From the NCBI RefSeq assembly GCF_040801915.1, contig NZ_JBFMIA010000001.1:496001-560000 (forward strand): a stretch of 64,000 bases of DNA, read 5' to 3'. This stretch comes from Jeotgalibacillus marinus (GTDB lineage Bacteria; Bacillota; Bacilli; Bacillales; Jeotgalibacillaceae). A program made the position numbers and the translations under genes. The notes under the pieces are model-generated. The model searched no databases and had not been told where the DNA came from. It was given only the letters and a program-made list of their open reading frames with translations. Within the stretch, counting starts at the first letter, position 1, and each line of letters starts with the position of its first letter. Shown one piece after another: positions 53,052 to 61,990 of this stretch.

Positions 53052-53169
53052 AACGGGAATCCCCTCTCTATAAACCTGCTTATGTATGTTATTTGCAATT
53101 AGTCTTCATTTTACAGAACTTTCTTTCGATTTTCCAGCATTTCATCCAACCTTTCCGGATAAAAGAATG

Positions 53170-53198
53170 GTGATTAAAACGCATTCTTTCTGTATACT
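53170..53198 (+). promoter_or_regulatory. Sigma-A promoter of ytzB
   Basis: GTGATT and TATACT are separated by exactly 17 bases, 35 bases before the ytzB start codon. Confidence 0.6.
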
Positions 53199-53233
53199 AA
53201 GAATAGTTTGAGAAATTCGGAGGTGAATAACGA

Positions 53234-53548
53234 ATGAATTGGAAGGATGTAACGGTTGGAGCGGTAGTTGGTCTAGCTGCTGGGATCATCATCAGTCAAG
53301 GCACATCATGCACCAGTTCAGTTTCAGCAGAGAAAGTGCTACAAGACGTAAAAAATCAATTTAAAAAACGAAGTTCAATTGATGGTTCATGGATACAAAT
53401 GAAGCCAGAGGATCACCAAATTCTTGCTGTTAAAAACCAAGTCTACCGCGGTGGAATATCACGCCATCATGGAAATGAATTAGAACAGTTTGAATTTATT
53501 GCTGACGCAAAAACAGGCACGATTATGGATGTCTATAAAATTAAGTAA
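53234..53548 (+). CDS. ytzB: YtzB, PepSY-domain membrane-anchored protein
   Basis: A 104-aa protein with an uncleaved N-terminal hydrophobic segment (VTVGAVVGLAAGIIISQ). A PepSY-like domain ends in FEFIADAKTGTIMDVYKIK. The length equals that of B. subtilis YtzB, and the location beside ytoP is conserved. PepSY domains are thought to inhibit peptidases, but the role of this protein is unknown. AAATTCGGAGGTGAATAACGA precedes the ATG. Confidence 0.85.
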   Translation: MNWKDVTVGAVVGLAAGIIISQGTSCTSSVSAEKVLQDVKNQFKKRSSIDGSWIQMKPEDHQILAVKNQVYRGGISRHHGNELEQFEFIADAKTGTIMDVYKIK

Positions 53549-53556
53549 GCGTTGAG

Positions 53557-53596
53557 AAGATTCTTGTCCCAGGTTCATGAGACGAGAATCTTTTTA
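53557..53596 (+). terminator. Terminator of ytzB
   Basis: The stem AAGATTCTTGTC/GACGAGAATCTT (one G-U) is followed by TTTTATT. Confidence 0.85.
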
Positions 53597-53599
53597 TTG

Positions 53600-53811
53600 G
53601 TGGATTTGTTTCATCCGTAATACCCCAATCAAGCGTTACATCCTTTCCCCTTAACCCATGCCCTGTTGCTCCGCTATACTGCCCTCCATATCCTGCATCA
53701 AATTACATTCGACGCTACCCTAGTAGTTGCACAACAATTTAAAGTTCTATTTAAACTAATTATTACATAATTTATAAAGTGCCATTATTAAAAAAGAAAG
53801 GGGGATAATCT
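53600..53811. other. Intergenic, with an unassigned minus-strand open stretch
   Basis: On the minus strand at about 53600-53700 a frame reads YGGQYSGATGHGLRGKD and VTLDWGITDETNPP, but it has neither a start nor a recognised family. It may be a relic. The last 50 bases hold the region upstream of the 57-codon gene. Confidence 0.3.
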
Positions 53812-53985
53812 GTGCGTTTAACATATATAACAGCTCTAGATAAAAATTGTGTAGTTGTCCGTTCATCAAAAGATTCTATTGAAATAGCTGAAGGGGACAC
53901 AGTAGCTCTACACCATACAGCTGACTTCGTAATTAAGGGGAAAGCAAAAGTGGTTGCTGATGCGGGAACTATTTTTTATACATAA
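53812..53985 (+). CDS. Small unknown 57-aa protein
   Basis: A compact small gene not tied to any known family. It starts with GTG seven bases after AAAGGGGG, an excellent ribosome site. The product begins MRLTYITALDKNCVVVRSSK and ends KAKVVADAGTIFYT. It has no membrane helix or signal peptide and looks like an all-beta domain. A terminator-like hairpin lies about 180 bases downstream. It lies in a decayed zone between ytzB and ytnP, so transfer is possible. Confidence 0.6.
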   Translation: MRLTYITALDKNCVVVRSSKDSIEIAEGDTVALHHTADFVIKGKAKVVADAGTIFYT

Positions 53986-54359
53986 CAAAACCATTCTAAC
54001 TCGGATTTCCAATTTTACTATTTATTTTTAAAATTTTTTAAAGCAGACGCTCTAAACGTAATAGCAGGAACAGCTTTAGTCTACGAAAAAACAAGGAATT
54101 AATTCTGCTTTATTGTATACTCTTGTTGTTTTCTGTCCCTTTCAAGAATCTTAGGTTACTTTTCACGAACCGTCTCTTTCAGCCAGTTAGAGGCGGTTTT
54201 TGTATTTTTAAAACAGGTGAAAATTGCATGTAATCAGTTTATCCCTTTAAGTAGTAGGAAGGTTTCTACCACCTTGCTACCTCTTTTGCCTGTACTCTAT
54301 AAACACATTGCCACGATATCCTTCTTGTGCGATTAGCTTATGACGTCCAAGTAAGAGTA
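53986..54359. other. Intergenic, no gene seen
   Basis: Apart from the hairpin at 54168-54205, I see nothing coding with a ribosome site. A fragment of about 50 bases at 54056-54103 is open (NVIAGTALVYEKTRN) but has no start. Confidence 0.4.
54168..54205 (+). terminator. Rho-independent terminator
   Basis: The stem AACCGTCTCT/AGAGGCGGTT (one G-U) is followed by TTTTTGTATTTTT on the plus strand. It is the nearest terminator for the 57-aa gene. Confidence 0.7.
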
Positions 54360-54534
54360 ATTGGAATTGGTCCCTTATAAAAGCCAACACCTTATTAGGT
54401 ATGAGGACAGCTTGATGTGGAGCAATGCATGATGACCTATTAGGTGAAGCCAGTAATGATTTGCTAGATTCCTCGGTAGAGAATCTAATGTGACGGGGCT
54501 CCATGTCCAGTCAACACCAGCTCAGGGTGAAATT
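54360..54534 (-). pseudogene. Possible remnant of a metallo-beta-lactamase-fold hydrolase
   Basis: A minus-strand frame reads FHPELVLTGHGAPSH to a stop, and after a one-base shift PVTLDSLPRNLANHYW continues. P-x-L-V-L-T-G-H-G-x-P is common near the C-terminus of MBL-fold hydrolases. The piece is short, broken in both directions, and lies just downstream of the MBL gene ytnP, but it does not match the ytnP sequence. Confidence 0.25.
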
Positions 54535-54537
54535 CCG

Positions 54538-54577
54538 ATAAAAAAGGAACAATTACCTTAGAAAGGGTAATTGCTCC
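54538..54577 (-). terminator. Terminator downstream of ytnP
   Basis: On the minus strand GGAGCAATTACCC/GGTAATTGTTCC pairs and is followed by TTTTTT. Confidence 0.8.
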
Positions 54578-54656
54578 CAGAGGTTTTCCATACTTCTACT
54601 GTTTTGAGGCTAGTCCAAGTCCTGAATGTGGATTTTTTCTTTACGACCCTATTACT

Positions 54657-55508
54657 CTATTCAAATGGAACTCTCTTCACGGAGTCAACAATCTCTTTTC
54701 CTGCTTCATCCCATTTCAAAGCGCGATAAAAGGAATCATGATAGAACATGAACCACCAGTTGTTCGCTATCCCTTTTTTAATCCAATCCTGCTTCGCAGC
54801 AATTGAGGTCATTGGATAATCATCATAAGCAAGCACCCAAAGTGGATTTTGATGCGCGTGTGTCGGCATTAAATCAGCCATGTGCACCATTGTTTCACCG
54901 TCTTGTTCCATTAAGACGATAGAATGACCGTTACTATGCCCACCCGTATGAATCATTTTTAAGCCGGGAAGCACTTCAATCTCTCCTTCAAATGTGATCA
55001 CTTGCTCTTGGATGGGTTTCCAGTTTTCTTCCCAGTATGTATTTCGTGACCGTATGTTTGGACTTCTCATTTCATCCCATTCGACTGCAGACGTATAAAT
55101 TTTGGCATTAGGAAAAGAAGAGACAAGTTTTTCTCCTTTAAATTCAGTTAGTCCGCTAGCGTGATCAAAATGCATGTGGGTCATTAAAATAATATCGATA
55201 TCAATCGTTTTCAGGTCCAACTTTTCTAATGACTGCTCAATTTTCGATTCTCTCGTCACACCATAGTTTCGCTTCTTCTTATGTGAGAGCTTACCATGAC
55301 CAACGCCTGAGTCGATCAAAATATGATGATTGTCAATCGTTAGTAACGCAGGCTCAGTTGTTAGCTCAATTTGATTTGCATCATTGTGTGGATATTTTTT
55401 CGACCATAGTGGTTTGGGCACTACACCAAACATCGCCCCACCATCCATATTTGTAATTCCACCATCAAGCCACGATAAATTCCATTGACCAAACTTAAAA
55501 GAGTCCAT
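54657..55508 (-). CDS. ytnP: MBL-fold hydrolase YtnP (AHL lactonase-like)
   Basis: A 283-aa metallo-beta-lactamase-fold enzyme. The metal motif is HMHFDHASG (H-x-H-x-D-H), followed by GHSNGHSIVLM and the aspartate in HMADLMP. YtnP-type enzymes can open N-acyl-homoserine lactones and were reported to hydrolyse bacterial signalling lactones; the native substrate is uncertain. GGAGGTTAAATC precedes the ATG. It is monocistronic here. Confidence 0.9.
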   Translation of the reverse strand: MDSFKFGQWNLSWLDGGITNMDGGAMFGVVPKPLWSKKYPHNDANQIELTTEPALLTIDNHHILIDSGVGHGKLSHKKKRNYGVTRESKIEQSLEKLDLKTIDIDIILMTHMHFDHASGLTEFKGEKLVSSFPNAKIYTSAVEWDEMRSPNIRSRNTYWEENWKPIQEQVITFEGEIEVLPGLKMIHTGGHSNGHSIVLMEQDGETMVHMADLMPTHAHQNPLWVLAYDDYPMTSIAAKQDWIKKGIANNWWFMFYHDSFYRALKWDEAGKEIVDSVKRVPFE

Positions 55509-55570
55509 GATTTAACCTCCTTGTTGAATACGCTTTCAATTTTTATCATAGTAAAAACTGCACAGAAAGT

Positions 55571-55600
55571 AAAACAGAAGGTCATCATGACCTTCTGTTT
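55571..55600 (-). terminator. Terminator of trmB
   Basis: The perfect stem AACAGAAGGTCAT/ATGACCTTCTGTT is followed by TTACTTTC on the minus strand. It overlaps the first bases after the trmB stop. Confidence 0.8.
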
Positions 55601-56246
55601 ACGATTCTTTCGGATAACGAACCTCACAACGGTAAATTCGTTGACCCTTCTTTGAAAATTTCTCTTCGTATTCTGTCATAATATTGCCTTCAAAACCGCT
55701 TTTATGAAGATCCAAACTCAGATACGTTAACAATAGACCATATGCTGAAAAGCTTTGAAGTGAGTATTCAAATAAACCTTGGTTGTCGGTTTTAAAGTGA
55801 ATTTCTCCTTCTTCGGGTAGAACTGTTTTATATAAATCTAAAAAACTCGAAAAGGTAAGTCTGCGTTTTTCGTGACGGTTTTTAGGCCATGGATCTGAAA
55901 AGTTTAAATAAACACGCGCGACTTCTCCTTTATCGAATATGGTAGTTAAATCATTTGCATTGATATTTAACAATTTCACATTGGGCAAATCAGCTTCAAT
56001 TAAGCGTTCAAGCGCCATAACGATGACACTTTCTGACAATTCAACTCCGATATAGTTTACGTCTGGATTGGCACGTGCCATTTCAATTACAAAACGTCCT
56101 TTTCCAGTCCCAACCTCAATGTGAATCGGATTTGTATTGTTAAATTCTTTTGCCCATAGACCTTTTTTAGATTCGGGTTCATGAACAATATAGTGCGGAT
56201 GGGACTCAATTCTGTCTTTTGCCCAAGGTTTGTTTCGTGTTCTCAT
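55599..56246 (-). CDS. trmB: tRNA (guanine-N7)-methyltransferase
   Basis: A 215-aa SAM-dependent enzyme that methylates G46 of tRNA. The SAM motif is HIEVGTGKGRFVIEMA and the TrmB signature NFSDPWPKNRHEKRRLT. I start at MRTRNKPWAKDRI, as in the family; an ATG six codons upstream overlaps the ribosome site GAGGTG. It is downstream of ytmP, separated by a terminator. Confidence 0.95.
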   Translation of the reverse strand: MRTRNKPWAKDRIESHPHYIVHEPESKKGLWAKEFNNTNPIHIEVGTGKGRFVIEMARANPDVNYIGVELSESVIVMALERLIEADLPNVKLLNINANDLTTIFDKGEVARVYLNFSDPWPKNRHEKRRLTFSSFLDLYKTVLPEEGEIHFKTDNQGLFEYSLQSFSAYGLLLTYLSLDLHKSGFEGNIMTEYEEKFSKKGQRIYRCEVRYPKES

Positions 56247-56327
56247 CTTTTTCTTGCACCTCATTTATTTTTTGTTCATCGACACACGTCTTAATTATTT
56301 CAAACAATCGTTTCCAAAGCAATTTAA

Positions 56328-56385
56328 AAATAGCCTCGATGATTTCTAAATCGTTCTTTAGAAAAAGTCACCGGGCTATTTTTTC
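56328..56385 (-). terminator. Terminator of ytmP
   Basis: On the minus strand AATAGCC/GGCTATT with an inner TTTCTAAA/TTTAGAAA stem is followed by TTTTTAAA. The ytmP stop codon is part of the outer stem. Confidence 0.7.
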
Positions 56386-57185
56386 TTCTCAATTGGGCAA
56401 TCGCTTTGAAAACAATATTGAAGAAAGTTCATCCATTTTGTTACATCGTGAAGTCGACCTTTATTTTTTTGCCATTGAAGCATATTGAGCGCTTGGCATA
56501 CAACATACCATTTCATTCGCAATCTGAACTCGTCGGTGAGAATTTCACCATATTGCTGCATCCATTGTGCCCAATTCTTTTCTGGTATATACAAATATAA
56601 GAGCATTCCAACATCAACTGCTGGATCTGCAAGCATAGCACCGTCCCAGTCAATTAAAAATAATTCGTTATTATCTGAAAGTAACCAATTATTGTGATTC
56701 ACATCTCCATGGCAGACTACAAATTCTTTTGTTGTCACTTCACCCACATTTTTCTGTAGGAATTCAATCGCTTCCCTTACAGGTTTTAGAAGTGTTAGGT
56801 CTAGATCAAGTGTGGATTTTAGCTCATCAAGCATCACAGTCGCTTCATTCGGTTCTTTTCCTAAACGACGTATCATAGAGGTTAATGGTTTTGAACGATG
56901 AATTTTTTTAAGTAATTTTGCAACTCGTAGACCTGTCATTTCCTCTGATTTCAGCTCGCGCCCATTTAACCAATGTTGAGCGGTGATGACGTCTCCGTTT
57001 TCAAGGCGTTTGGTCCATTTCAAACGCGGGACGATTCCCTCAGCTGATAATACCGCGATAAAAGGAGAAGAATTACGTTTTAAGAACAGCTTTTGCTCGT
57101 CGAATCTAGCAAAAAACGCTTCACCTGACGCGCCGCCTGCCGATATGATTTCCCATTCTTGATCAAACAAGTGTTCCAACTTCAT
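56376..57185 (-). CDS. ytmP: Aminoglycoside/choline phosphotransferase-like protein YtmP
   Basis: A 269-aa protein-kinase-like fold enzyme. The catalytic loop VCHGDVNHNNWLLSDNNE and the metal-binding LFLIDWDGAMLADPAVD are both intact, so kinase activity is likely. The substrate is unknown (choline, a sugar or a nucleoside are all possible). The ATG at 57185 is only two bases from GAAGGTGA; a TTG two codons later (57179) has better spacing and may be the true start. The neighbours trmB and ytlR are as in B. subtilis. Confidence 0.9.
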   Translation of the reverse strand: MKLEHLFDQEWEIISAGGASGEAFFARFDEQKLFLKRNSSPFIAVLSAEGIVPRLKWTKRLENGDVITAQHWLNGRELKSEEMTGLRVAKLLKKIHRSKPLTSMIRRLGKEPNEATVMLDELKSTLDLDLTLLKPVREAIEFLQKNVGEVTTKEFVVCHGDVNHNNWLLSDNNELFLIDWDGAMLADPAVDVGMLLYLYIPEKNWAQWMQQYGEILTDEFRLRMKWYVVCQALNMLQWQKNKGRLHDVTKWMNFLQYCFQSDCPIEKKK

Positions 57186-57295
57186 TCACCTTCTATGTGT
57201 TCTTTTTTATTAGTCTAGTACGCAATAGAAAAAGATAGCTATTATTTCTTTCATAGACAATAGAATAAAATTTTAACGTTTTATGGGGTGTTTCG

Positions 57296-58240
57296 TCAAG
57301 ACCCATATTTATGCGCACGAACAAAAGTCCAATTTTGAGGATGGACCTCTATTTGTATCGAATTTTCTTTTGATAGTTGCCCGGCTTCCTCACCATCAGC
57401 ATGAATTTTAGCTGTCTGCTCTGAATGAACATGAATTAATTTTCCTCTTCTCGTTGTAACTTCTTTAAAACGTAGATGATTCCCTTTAAATACGCTTATA
57501 AAAACAGCAAGAAATTTCCACCTCGATACATTGTGAACAATAGTTAAATCTAACTCACCATCTCTTGAATCGGCATTGGGAGCAATTTTCATCCCCCCTC
57601 CATAATATGGTTGATTAGACACCGTGACAAACCATACGTTGTCAACAGATTTTTCCTTACCATCTACTCTAATTTCCATTGTAATGGGGGCGTAAGTGAA
57701 TAGATGACGGATCAAATAAAATACATAAATTAATTTACCAATTTTCATACGATTAAACCACTTTTTTAAAGGCGATTTGTTCACTGAGTATGCGACAAGT
57801 GCATCAAAACCGATCCCCAAATTGTTCACGAACCAGCCACTCTCTATTCCTTCATAAAAAGCACTATCATGTTGTTCTATCATCTCTCCATTCCACTTTG
57901 ACAACTCAACAATTGACTCGTGTGAACGTGGAAAAGACTGAAAGGATCGCGCAAAATCATTTCCTGATCCAGCTGGAATACATGCAACAAGAGCATTAGT
58001 AAAGCCAGCAACACCATTAAGTACCTCATGCATGGTGCCGTCTCCCCCCACCCCAACGAAAAGCGCTTTGTCTGAAGGGTTTTGTAGGCACCAATGTTGA
58101 ATTCGGCTTGATGCGTCTCCAGGTGCTTTTGTGATCCAATAATCAATCCCTTCGGTGTCACAAACCTTTTGTACAGAACGAAAATAACGAAGCGCTTGCC
58201 CACTTTTGGCTTTTGGATTGATGATCAATATTATCTTCAT
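57296..58240 (-). CDS. ytlR: Diacylglycerol-kinase-family lipid kinase YtlR
   Basis: A 314-aa member of the DAGK/sphingosine-kinase catalytic family (YegS/BmrU-like). The nucleotide-binding motif VGVGGDGTMHEVLNG and the PAGSGNDFARSF block are both present. The substrate could be diacylglycerol or another lipid; Bacillus DgkB is a different gene. The start ATG overlaps the stop of ytlQ (ATGA), so translation is coupled. Confidence 0.9.
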   Translation of the reverse strand: MKIILIINPKAKSGQALRYFRSVQKVCDTEGIDYWITKAPGDASSRIQHWCLQNPSDKALFVGVGGDGTMHEVLNGVAGFTNALVACIPAGSGNDFARSFQSFPRSHESIVELSKWNGEMIEQHDSAFYEGIESGWFVNNLGIGFDALVAYSVNKSPLKKWFNRMKIGKLIYVFYLIRHLFTYAPITMEIRVDGKEKSVDNVWFVTVSNQPYYGGGMKIAPNADSRDGELDLTIVHNVSRWKFLAVFISVFKGNHLRFKEVTTRRGKLIHVHSEQTAKIHADGEEAGQLSKENSIQIEVHPQNWTFVRAHKYGS

Positions 58241-59253
58241 TCAAAAGTCTTGGACAAAGTTGAATCATCACTTTTATCCATACTCCATTGCATTCTTCTC
58301 ACAGAAGTTGTTTTAGTGTGTTCAATGATCACTTTTGCTGCTTTCATTTGCATGTGCTTTAGTGGTGAGCGCGAGTTTCGCTGTTGTGCAAACCATTCTG
58401 AATAGCTTCTTTTATCTACAATGTTTAAGCCAAACGGAGCATCTGGAAAATCAATGTAGCCGTTTCGTGAAAGGATTGTTTTTTTAATTGGTAATTCAAC
58501 ATTTTGTTGTTTAAATAATTGTTTTAAAATATGTTCCGTTCGATCAAGCGAAATTAATGGGCTAAGTATTTTCTTGTCTTGCGTGCCTGTTTTTACTGTC
58601 CAAAAACGTTCTGTCGAACCAATATACGCAGACTTATCTAACCCTTCCAAAAGTAAAATACACCATGCAGTTGTAGGTGTAATAACCAAAATATCGAGTT
58701 CAACCGGAGCTTTTTTTATGAGAATAATTGGTTTATATAATACTAAATATGTATCTGGAAAACGTTGCAAAAAGTAACGTAATGGTTCTTCGCGCAAATA
58801 TTTTGAGTCCATATACGATTTGTCCATTAACGTTGAACTGGCCCACTTTAATTGAAATTGATAAACCTGATCTAAATAATTATGCTTTAGATCTTCCAAC
58901 GACTCCGGACGATTATACATGTGAGGTTCAAAATCAAACGATGATTCGTTACACGCGTTTGACTTTTCTTCAATTAGTTCCTTCATTGGTTCTTCAACAG
59001 TTTTTTCTTCTCGCACCCAAACTTTACGAAATCGTTTTATGAGACCGTCCTTACCGTCCTTACCCTCCATACCTTCGACTTCTTCTTTAAATTGTTGGAG
59101 GTCTTCCTCGTCCATAAAAGTCGAGCCTTCATCCCACTGCTGTTTAATTTTCTCCCACTTCTTCTTTTTTAAGTGAACGAATTGCGAAGGATAGCGAATC
59201 ATGTCTTTTTCATAACGAGAAACATAGTCTTGTAGTTTAATTAACTGTGCCAC
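58237..59253 (-). CDS. ytlQ: YtlQ, NERD-like protein
   Basis: A 338-aa protein of unknown function found beside ytlR in Bacillus. The first 120 residues are highly charged and helical. Around residues 180-215 it has APVELDILVITPTTAWCILL, which looks like the acidic-strand core of restriction-endonuclease-like NERD domains. The start is GTG, set by AAAGGGGAAACACATC. It is coupled to ytlR and follows thpR by 23 bases. Confidence 0.8.
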   Translation of the reverse strand: MAQLIKLQDYVSRYEKDMIRYPSQFVHLKKKKWEKIKQQWDEGSTFMDEEDLQQFKEEVEGMEGKDGKDGLIKRFRKVWVREEKTVEEPMKELIEEKSNACNESSFDFEPHMYNRPESLEDLKHNYLDQVYQFQLKWASSTLMDKSYMDSKYLREEPLRYFLQRFPDTYLVLYKPIILIKKAPVELDILVITPTTAWCILLLEGLDKSAYIGSTERFWTVKTGTQDKKILSPLISLDRTEHILKQLFKQQNVELPIKKTILSRNGYIDFPDAPFGLNIVDKRSYSEWFAQQRNSRSPLKHMQMKAAKVIIEHTKTTSVRRMQWSMDKSDDSTLSKTFE

Positions 59254-59276
59254 GATGTGTTTCCCCTTTCTAGAAT

Positions 59277-59825
59277 CTATAGAGTAGCTAATTTATATTG
59301 AGCAACGACTTCATATTTAGGCATGTTTTTAGGGTGAATGCGAAATAGACTTACAGTGTTTGCAGTAAATTCAATTGGATCGATCATATTAGGTAGCTGG
59401 AATCGTTCTTTTCCTTGCCACTTTTTTGCTAATGTAATATGAGGTCGAAATGGTCTGTTCTCAACTGAACCACAAACGTTAGTAACGATATTTTGGATAA
59501 GATCGTATAAATGCAAAAGAGGCTTCGAACGTTCCGGTCCTACCCAAAAAATCCGAGGAGCATCACGATGACCGAAATAATTCACCTGATCAATGCGAAC
59601 AGTAAAGCTTGGACTGGTTGTCACAACGTCAGCTAACCTTTGTTGATATGATTGAAGATCGATGACTTCCAAAGAACCGAGAAAAGCGAGCGTTAAGTGG
59701 TAATCTTCCGTGTGAGTCCATTGTTTAAACGAACGCAACTCACACAACTCTTCCTTTTGAAGTTGAATCCTTTCCTTAACAAATGAAGGTAATTCTAGCG
59801 CAATAAAATAATGGGATGTGCCCAC
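59277..59825 (-). CDS. thpR: RNA 2',3'-cyclic phosphodiesterase ThpR (YtlP)
   Basis: A 182-aa LigT/2H-phosphoesterase. Both catalytic HxTL motifs are intact: HLTLAFLG near residue 43 and HITLAKKW near residue 130. The enzyme opens 2',3'-cyclic phosphates, including those on RNA ends. The start is GTG after GAGGT seven bases upstream. It is the first gene of thpR-ytlQ-ytlR. Confidence 0.9.
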   Translation of the reverse strand: MGTSHYFIALELPSFVKERIQLQKEELCELRSFKQWTHTEDYHLTLAFLGSLEVIDLQSYQQRLADVVTTSPSFTVRIDQVNYFGHRDAPRIFWVGPERSKPLLHLYDLIQNIVTNVCGSVENRPFRPHITLAKKWQGKERFQLPNMIDPIEFTANTVSLFRIHPKNMPKYEVVAQYKLATL

Positions 59826-59915
59826 GAAAACGACCTCATTTCTTTTGAACCTTTTGTTGTTATTATACCCTTTATTAGGATTTTAGACATGAAGTTTTCA
59901 TCAGAGCAATGATCA

Positions 59916-59944
59916 TTGAATCCATCGCAACTTAACTGTAAAAT
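59916..59944 (+). promoter_or_regulatory. Sigma-A promoter of the cysteine synthase gene
   Basis: TTGAAT and TAAAAT are separated by exactly 17 bases, 31 bases before the start codon. Confidence 0.65.
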
Positions 59945-59974
59945 GATGTGTATGATCGTGAAAGGGTGCATGAA

Positions 59975-60913
59975 ATGAAGGTAGTTAATAATATTGCAGA
60001 ATTGATTGGAGATACACCATTTGTAAAATTAAACAGATTACAAACACAAACAGGTGCAACGGTCTACGCGAAACTTGAAAATTATAATCCAAGTAAAAGT
60101 GTAAAAGATCGCCCGGCTTATAATATGATACTTCAAGCTGAAAAAGCAAGCCTGCTAAAGGAAGGTTCAACGATCATTGAACCGACAAGCGGAAATACTG
60201 GAATAGGAATCGCAATGAATGCAGCAGCACGTGGGTACCATTCAATTCTTGTAATGCCTGACACGATGACATCAGAACGCATCAACTTGTTAAAAGCATA
60301 CGGTGCTGAAGTCGTGTTAACGCCAGGTGATGAAAAAATGCCTGGTGCGATTAAAAAAGCTCAGCAACTGGCCTTGGAAATTCCTAATAGCTTTATTCCG
60401 ATGCAGTTTGATAATTCAGCGAATCCAGATGCTCATAGGTCATCCACAGCACTTGAAATCATTGAAGCTGTTAAACAACTAGACAAACCAATAGGAGCAT
60501 TTGTTGCAACAGCAGGGACAGGCGGAACAATAACTGGTACAGGTGAGGTGCTGAAAGAACATTATCCTGACATTCAAGTGCATGTCGTTGAACCAGCTGG
60601 CTCCCCAGTCCTATCTGGTGGAAAGCCCGGTAAGCATAAACTCGTTGGCACAAGCCCTGGCTTCATACCACCGATTTTAAATCAATCTGTATACGACGAA
60701 ATTCATAAAATTGAAGATGAAGATGCCTATGATATAACAAGGAGATTAGCTCGTGAAGAAGGAATTTTAGTAGGTCCTTCCTCTGGTGCAGCTTGCTATG
60801 CAGCATTAAAAGTAGCTGAAACACTTCCTGATGAATCCGTTGTCATTTTCATTGCATGTGATACAGGTGAACGTTATTTATCAAGTGATTTATTCCGATA
60901 TGAAGACAACTAA
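59975..60913 (+). CDS. ytkP: PLP-dependent cysteine synthase family protein (YtkP)
   Basis: A 312-aa fold-type II PLP enzyme of the cysteine synthase/cystathionine beta-synthase family. The PLP lysine lies in NPSKSVKDRPAYNMI, the substrate loop in EPTSGNTGIGIAMNAA, and the phosphate cup in TAGTGGTITGTGEVLKE. O-acetylserine is the likely substrate, but YtkP is one of several such paralogues in Bacillus. The ATG I use follows AAAGGGTG; a nine-codon extension without a site is open. Confidence 0.9.
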   Translation: MKVVNNIAELIGDTPFVKLNRLQTQTGATVYAKLENYNPSKSVKDRPAYNMILQAEKASLLKEGSTIIEPTSGNTGIGIAMNAAARGYHSILVMPDTMTSERINLLKAYGAEVVLTPGDEKMPGAIKKAQQLALEIPNSFIPMQFDNSANPDAHRSSTALEIIEAVKQLDKPIGAFVATAGTGGTITGTGEVLKEHYPDIQVHVVEPAGSPVLSGGKPGKHKLVGTSPGFIPPILNQSVYDEIHKIEDEDAYDITRRLAREEGILVGPSSGAACYAALKVAETLPDESVVIFIACDTGERYLSSDLFRYEDN

Positions 60914-60925
60914 ATCATGAAAAAT

Positions 60926-60968
60926 GAATCATCCGCATGAGAGTGTAGACTCATGCGGATGATTTTTT
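60926..60968 (+). terminator. Terminator of the cysteine synthase gene
   Basis: The perfect stem AATCATCCGCATGAG/CTCATGCGGATGATT is followed by TTTT. Confidence 0.95.
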
Positions 60969-61094
60969 CGGGAAGAAGAAAACGGTTGGTCTCTGTTTCT
61001 GAGTAGATAACCATCATTTTGAGTTGAACTTACATTATTACAGAAAAGTGAACCTCCACTTTTCGCACAACGCCTTCTTACTGTCTCCCAATAT

Positions 61095-61961
61095 TTATTC
61101 CTCTGCTCCTACAAGCTCTCCGCACTGCTGTTGGATCGCTCCTTTAAAGGCTACTTGAAGTTTTTTGGTCCATTCACCAGGTTTGCCATCACCAACCGGC
61201 ACATCTCTAACTTGTACAAGCGGCATAATTTCAGCTGTGGTGCTTGCCATGAACACCTCATCTGCTGCGTATAACTCTTCTACTGAAAATGCTTCTTCTT
61301 TATACGTTAAACCAATCTCGTTGCACAATTGTAGAATGACTCTTCTTGTTATCCCATTTAAAATCAGGTTCGTAGCAGGGTGGGTATGTAGCTGATTATC
61401 TTTAATGATAAAAACATTTGATGACGAGCCTTCTGTTACCGTTCCATCACGATGTAAAATCGCTTCAAAACTTCCGTTCGCCATTGCTTCTTGTTTCGCT
61501 AAAAGATTCCCTAACAAATTTAAACTTTTAATGTCGCAGCGCAACCAACGAACATCATCTGCTACAGTCGCAGTCATACCTTTATTCATTCCTTCTTCAG
61601 GGCGACCCACTTCTTTCGTGTATGCGGTAAGAACAGGCTTACTTTGTCCAGGAAATTGATGCTGTCTCGGTGCTGCACCTCTCGTTACTTGTAAATAAAT
61701 AGTGCCCGTATGAAGTTTATTCATCTCCATCAACTCTTGCAGCTTTGCTGTTAACTCTTCTTGAGTAAACGGTAGCTCCAGTAAGATTTTCTTTGAAGAT
61801 TCAAAAAGACGAGTAAGATGTTCTTTTCCCGTGAACATTTTCCCACCATATACACGAATCACTTCATACACACCATCGCCAAACTGATATCCACGATCCT
61901 CAATATCAATACTTCCTTCTTCACGACTAATGAATTGATCGTTTACTAGAATTTTTCCCAT
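61095..61961 (-). CDS. dat: D-amino acid aminotransferase
   Basis: A 288-aa fold-type IV PLP enzyme that interconverts D-alanine and D-glutamate with 2-oxoacids, supplying D-amino acids for peptidoglycan. The PLP lysine is in DIKSLNLLGNLLAKQEA. The segment VTEGSSSNVFII and the opening GDGVYEVIRVYGGKMF match Bacillus Dat closely. GGAGAAATCATC precedes the ATG. It lies 29 bases downstream of pepV and probably shares its transcript. Confidence 0.95.
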   Translation of the reverse strand: MGKILVNDQFISREEGSIDIEDRGYQFGDGVYEVIRVYGGKMFTGKEHLTRLFESSKKILLELPFTQEELTAKLQELMEMNKLHTGTIYLQVTRGAAPRQHQFPGQSKPVLTAYTKEVGRPEEGMNKGMTATVADDVRWLRCDIKSLNLLGNLLAKQEAMANGSFEAILHRDGTVTEGSSSNVFIIKDNQLHTHPATNLILNGITRRVILQLCNEIGLTYKEEAFSVEELYAADEVFMASTTAEIMPLVQVRDVPVGDGKPGEWTKKLQVAFKGAIQQQCGELVGAEE

Positions 61962-61990
61962 GATGATTTCTCCTTTTGCTTCTAAGCAGA

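Noticed and set aside
54277..54504. A 75-codon minus-strand ORF as a gene
   Set aside because: There is no ribosome site and no recognisable motif, and MBL-like sequence occurs in the other frames of the same stretch.
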